Below, in pieces: positions 63,248 to 64,000 of a stretch of DNA of 64,000 bases. Position 1 is the first letter of the stretch. Each line of letters starts with the position of its first letter. Source of the stretch: Artemia franciscana (taxonomy: Eukaryota > Arthropoda > Branchiopoda > Anostraca > Artemiidae); assembly GCF_032884065.1 (NCBI RefSeq), contig NC_088880.1:33792008-33856007 (forward strand), written 5' to 3'. Position numbers and translations under genes: made by a program. The notes beneath the pieces are model-generated. The model was not told where the DNA came from. It ran no database searches and saw only the letters and a list, made by a program, of their open reading frames with translations.

Positions 63248-64000
63248 CAATTTGTGGTAACGAACTGTAGGTAAAGAGCGACTCGGCTCAGTAGTAATCG
63301 AAACTCTAAAAAAAAATCTTTGATACCTATAAAAATGTCAAAAGAACTAGATTTTTATGCTGATTTTAAATTTACAAGTTTTATTAGGTTTAATTATACC
63401 CATGGAAGGTTATGATCTTGAGAAAATTTGTCTGATCTTTGAAAGAAGGGGGAAATTCCCCTTAAAATTCATAGAATCTTAATCAAAGTCACGCCATCAG
63501 ATTAATTGTATCAGAGAGCCTTTCTGTAGAGTTTTCAAACTCCTGTCTTCAAAAATGTGGAATTTTATTATTATTTGCCAGAAGAAAGACCACGGATGTG
63601 TATTTTTTTTTCCAGGGGTGATCGTATCAATCCACTGAGCTTAAAACATCGGACTGGGGCTCTTTCTAACGGAAATCGAAATTTATAGTGCCCTTTTTAA
63701 TTGACCACAAAATGGGAGGGCACCTAGGCCGCCTCTCACACCTTTTTTTTTCCAAAATCGTCTGATCAAAAATCTGAGATTGCTATATTATTCAGCATAT
63801 TCGAAAGGCTTAATAACTATGTTTTCATAGATAACATGACCCCCCCCACACCTCCTAGGGAAAGGTCTTTAAGTTATAAAATCTGGGCATTGTTTACGTA
63901 TAGTATTTGTATAGCATTAATATTTTGGGAAGAATGTATACATTTTTCGGGTGGGGAGGGGAGGACGAATTTTTATTAGAGAGATTTAGCACAGTGAAAA
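63248..64000 (+). repeat. R2 repeat, left part, cut by window end
   Basis: Starts with the R2 palindrome variant (TTTGTGGTAACGAACTGTAGG) and follows the full copy through CGCCATCAGATTAATTGTATC, GTGATCGTATCAATCCACTG and CTAGGCCGCCTCTCACACC to the edge of the window. Confidence 0.75.

Overview
The window is AT-rich eukaryotic, non-coding-dominated DNA from an animal, most likely an arthropod. Evidence: spliced genes with GT-AG introns of 2.7-12 kb, AATAAA poly(A) signals, secreted low-complexity proteins of the kind common in arthropods, Helitron helicase remnants, non-LTR retrotransposon 3' ends, a tRNA-headed retroposon family, and very long (AT)n, (CA)n and (GA)n arrays. A crustacean such as a brine shrimp would fit, but that is only an impression. 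No bacterial operon, CRISPR array, rRNA or intact tRNA gene is present.

Coding content is very low. I can support two genes, and they look like paralogues. Gene A (+) has exons at 17143-17251 and 19997-20613; its first exon is not located. Gene B (-) has exons at 48835-48812, 36843-36759 and 30432-29909. Both have a signal-peptide exon entered in phase 0 and left in phase 1 through a Glu-Gly codon, then one terminal exon coding for a Q/N/P/Y-rich secreted protein with two cysteines near the C-terminus, then a canonical AATAAA. The two genes converge, with about 9.3 kb between their stop codons.

Layout. 1-3.7 kb: inverted Helitron-derived cluster with helicase C-terminal fragments, GC-rich hairpins, GTCCCGG minisatellites, TGACGTCA repeats and T-rich minisatellite. 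3.7-17.1 kb: AT-rich DNA with dispersed repeats. 17.1-20.7 kb: gene A. 20.7-29.8 kb: intergenic repeats, including a LINE fragment nested inside another repeat. 29.8-48.8 kb: gene B, whose 12-kb first intron holds two inverted minisatellite arrays, a ~145-bp satellite, a ~70-bp repeat and a foldback. 49.3-64 kb: microsatellites, LINE fragments and several families of dispersed repeats.

One repeat superfamily recurs throughout (called R2 here). A near-complete 1.68-kb copy (56778-58456) has short inverted ends and two internal foldback modules; other copies are truncated, inverted or internally deleted. I could not match it to a named transposon class from sequence alone. The names R2 to R5 are my own labels for this window. 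Coordinates of repeat edges are by eye and good to about 10-30 bases.
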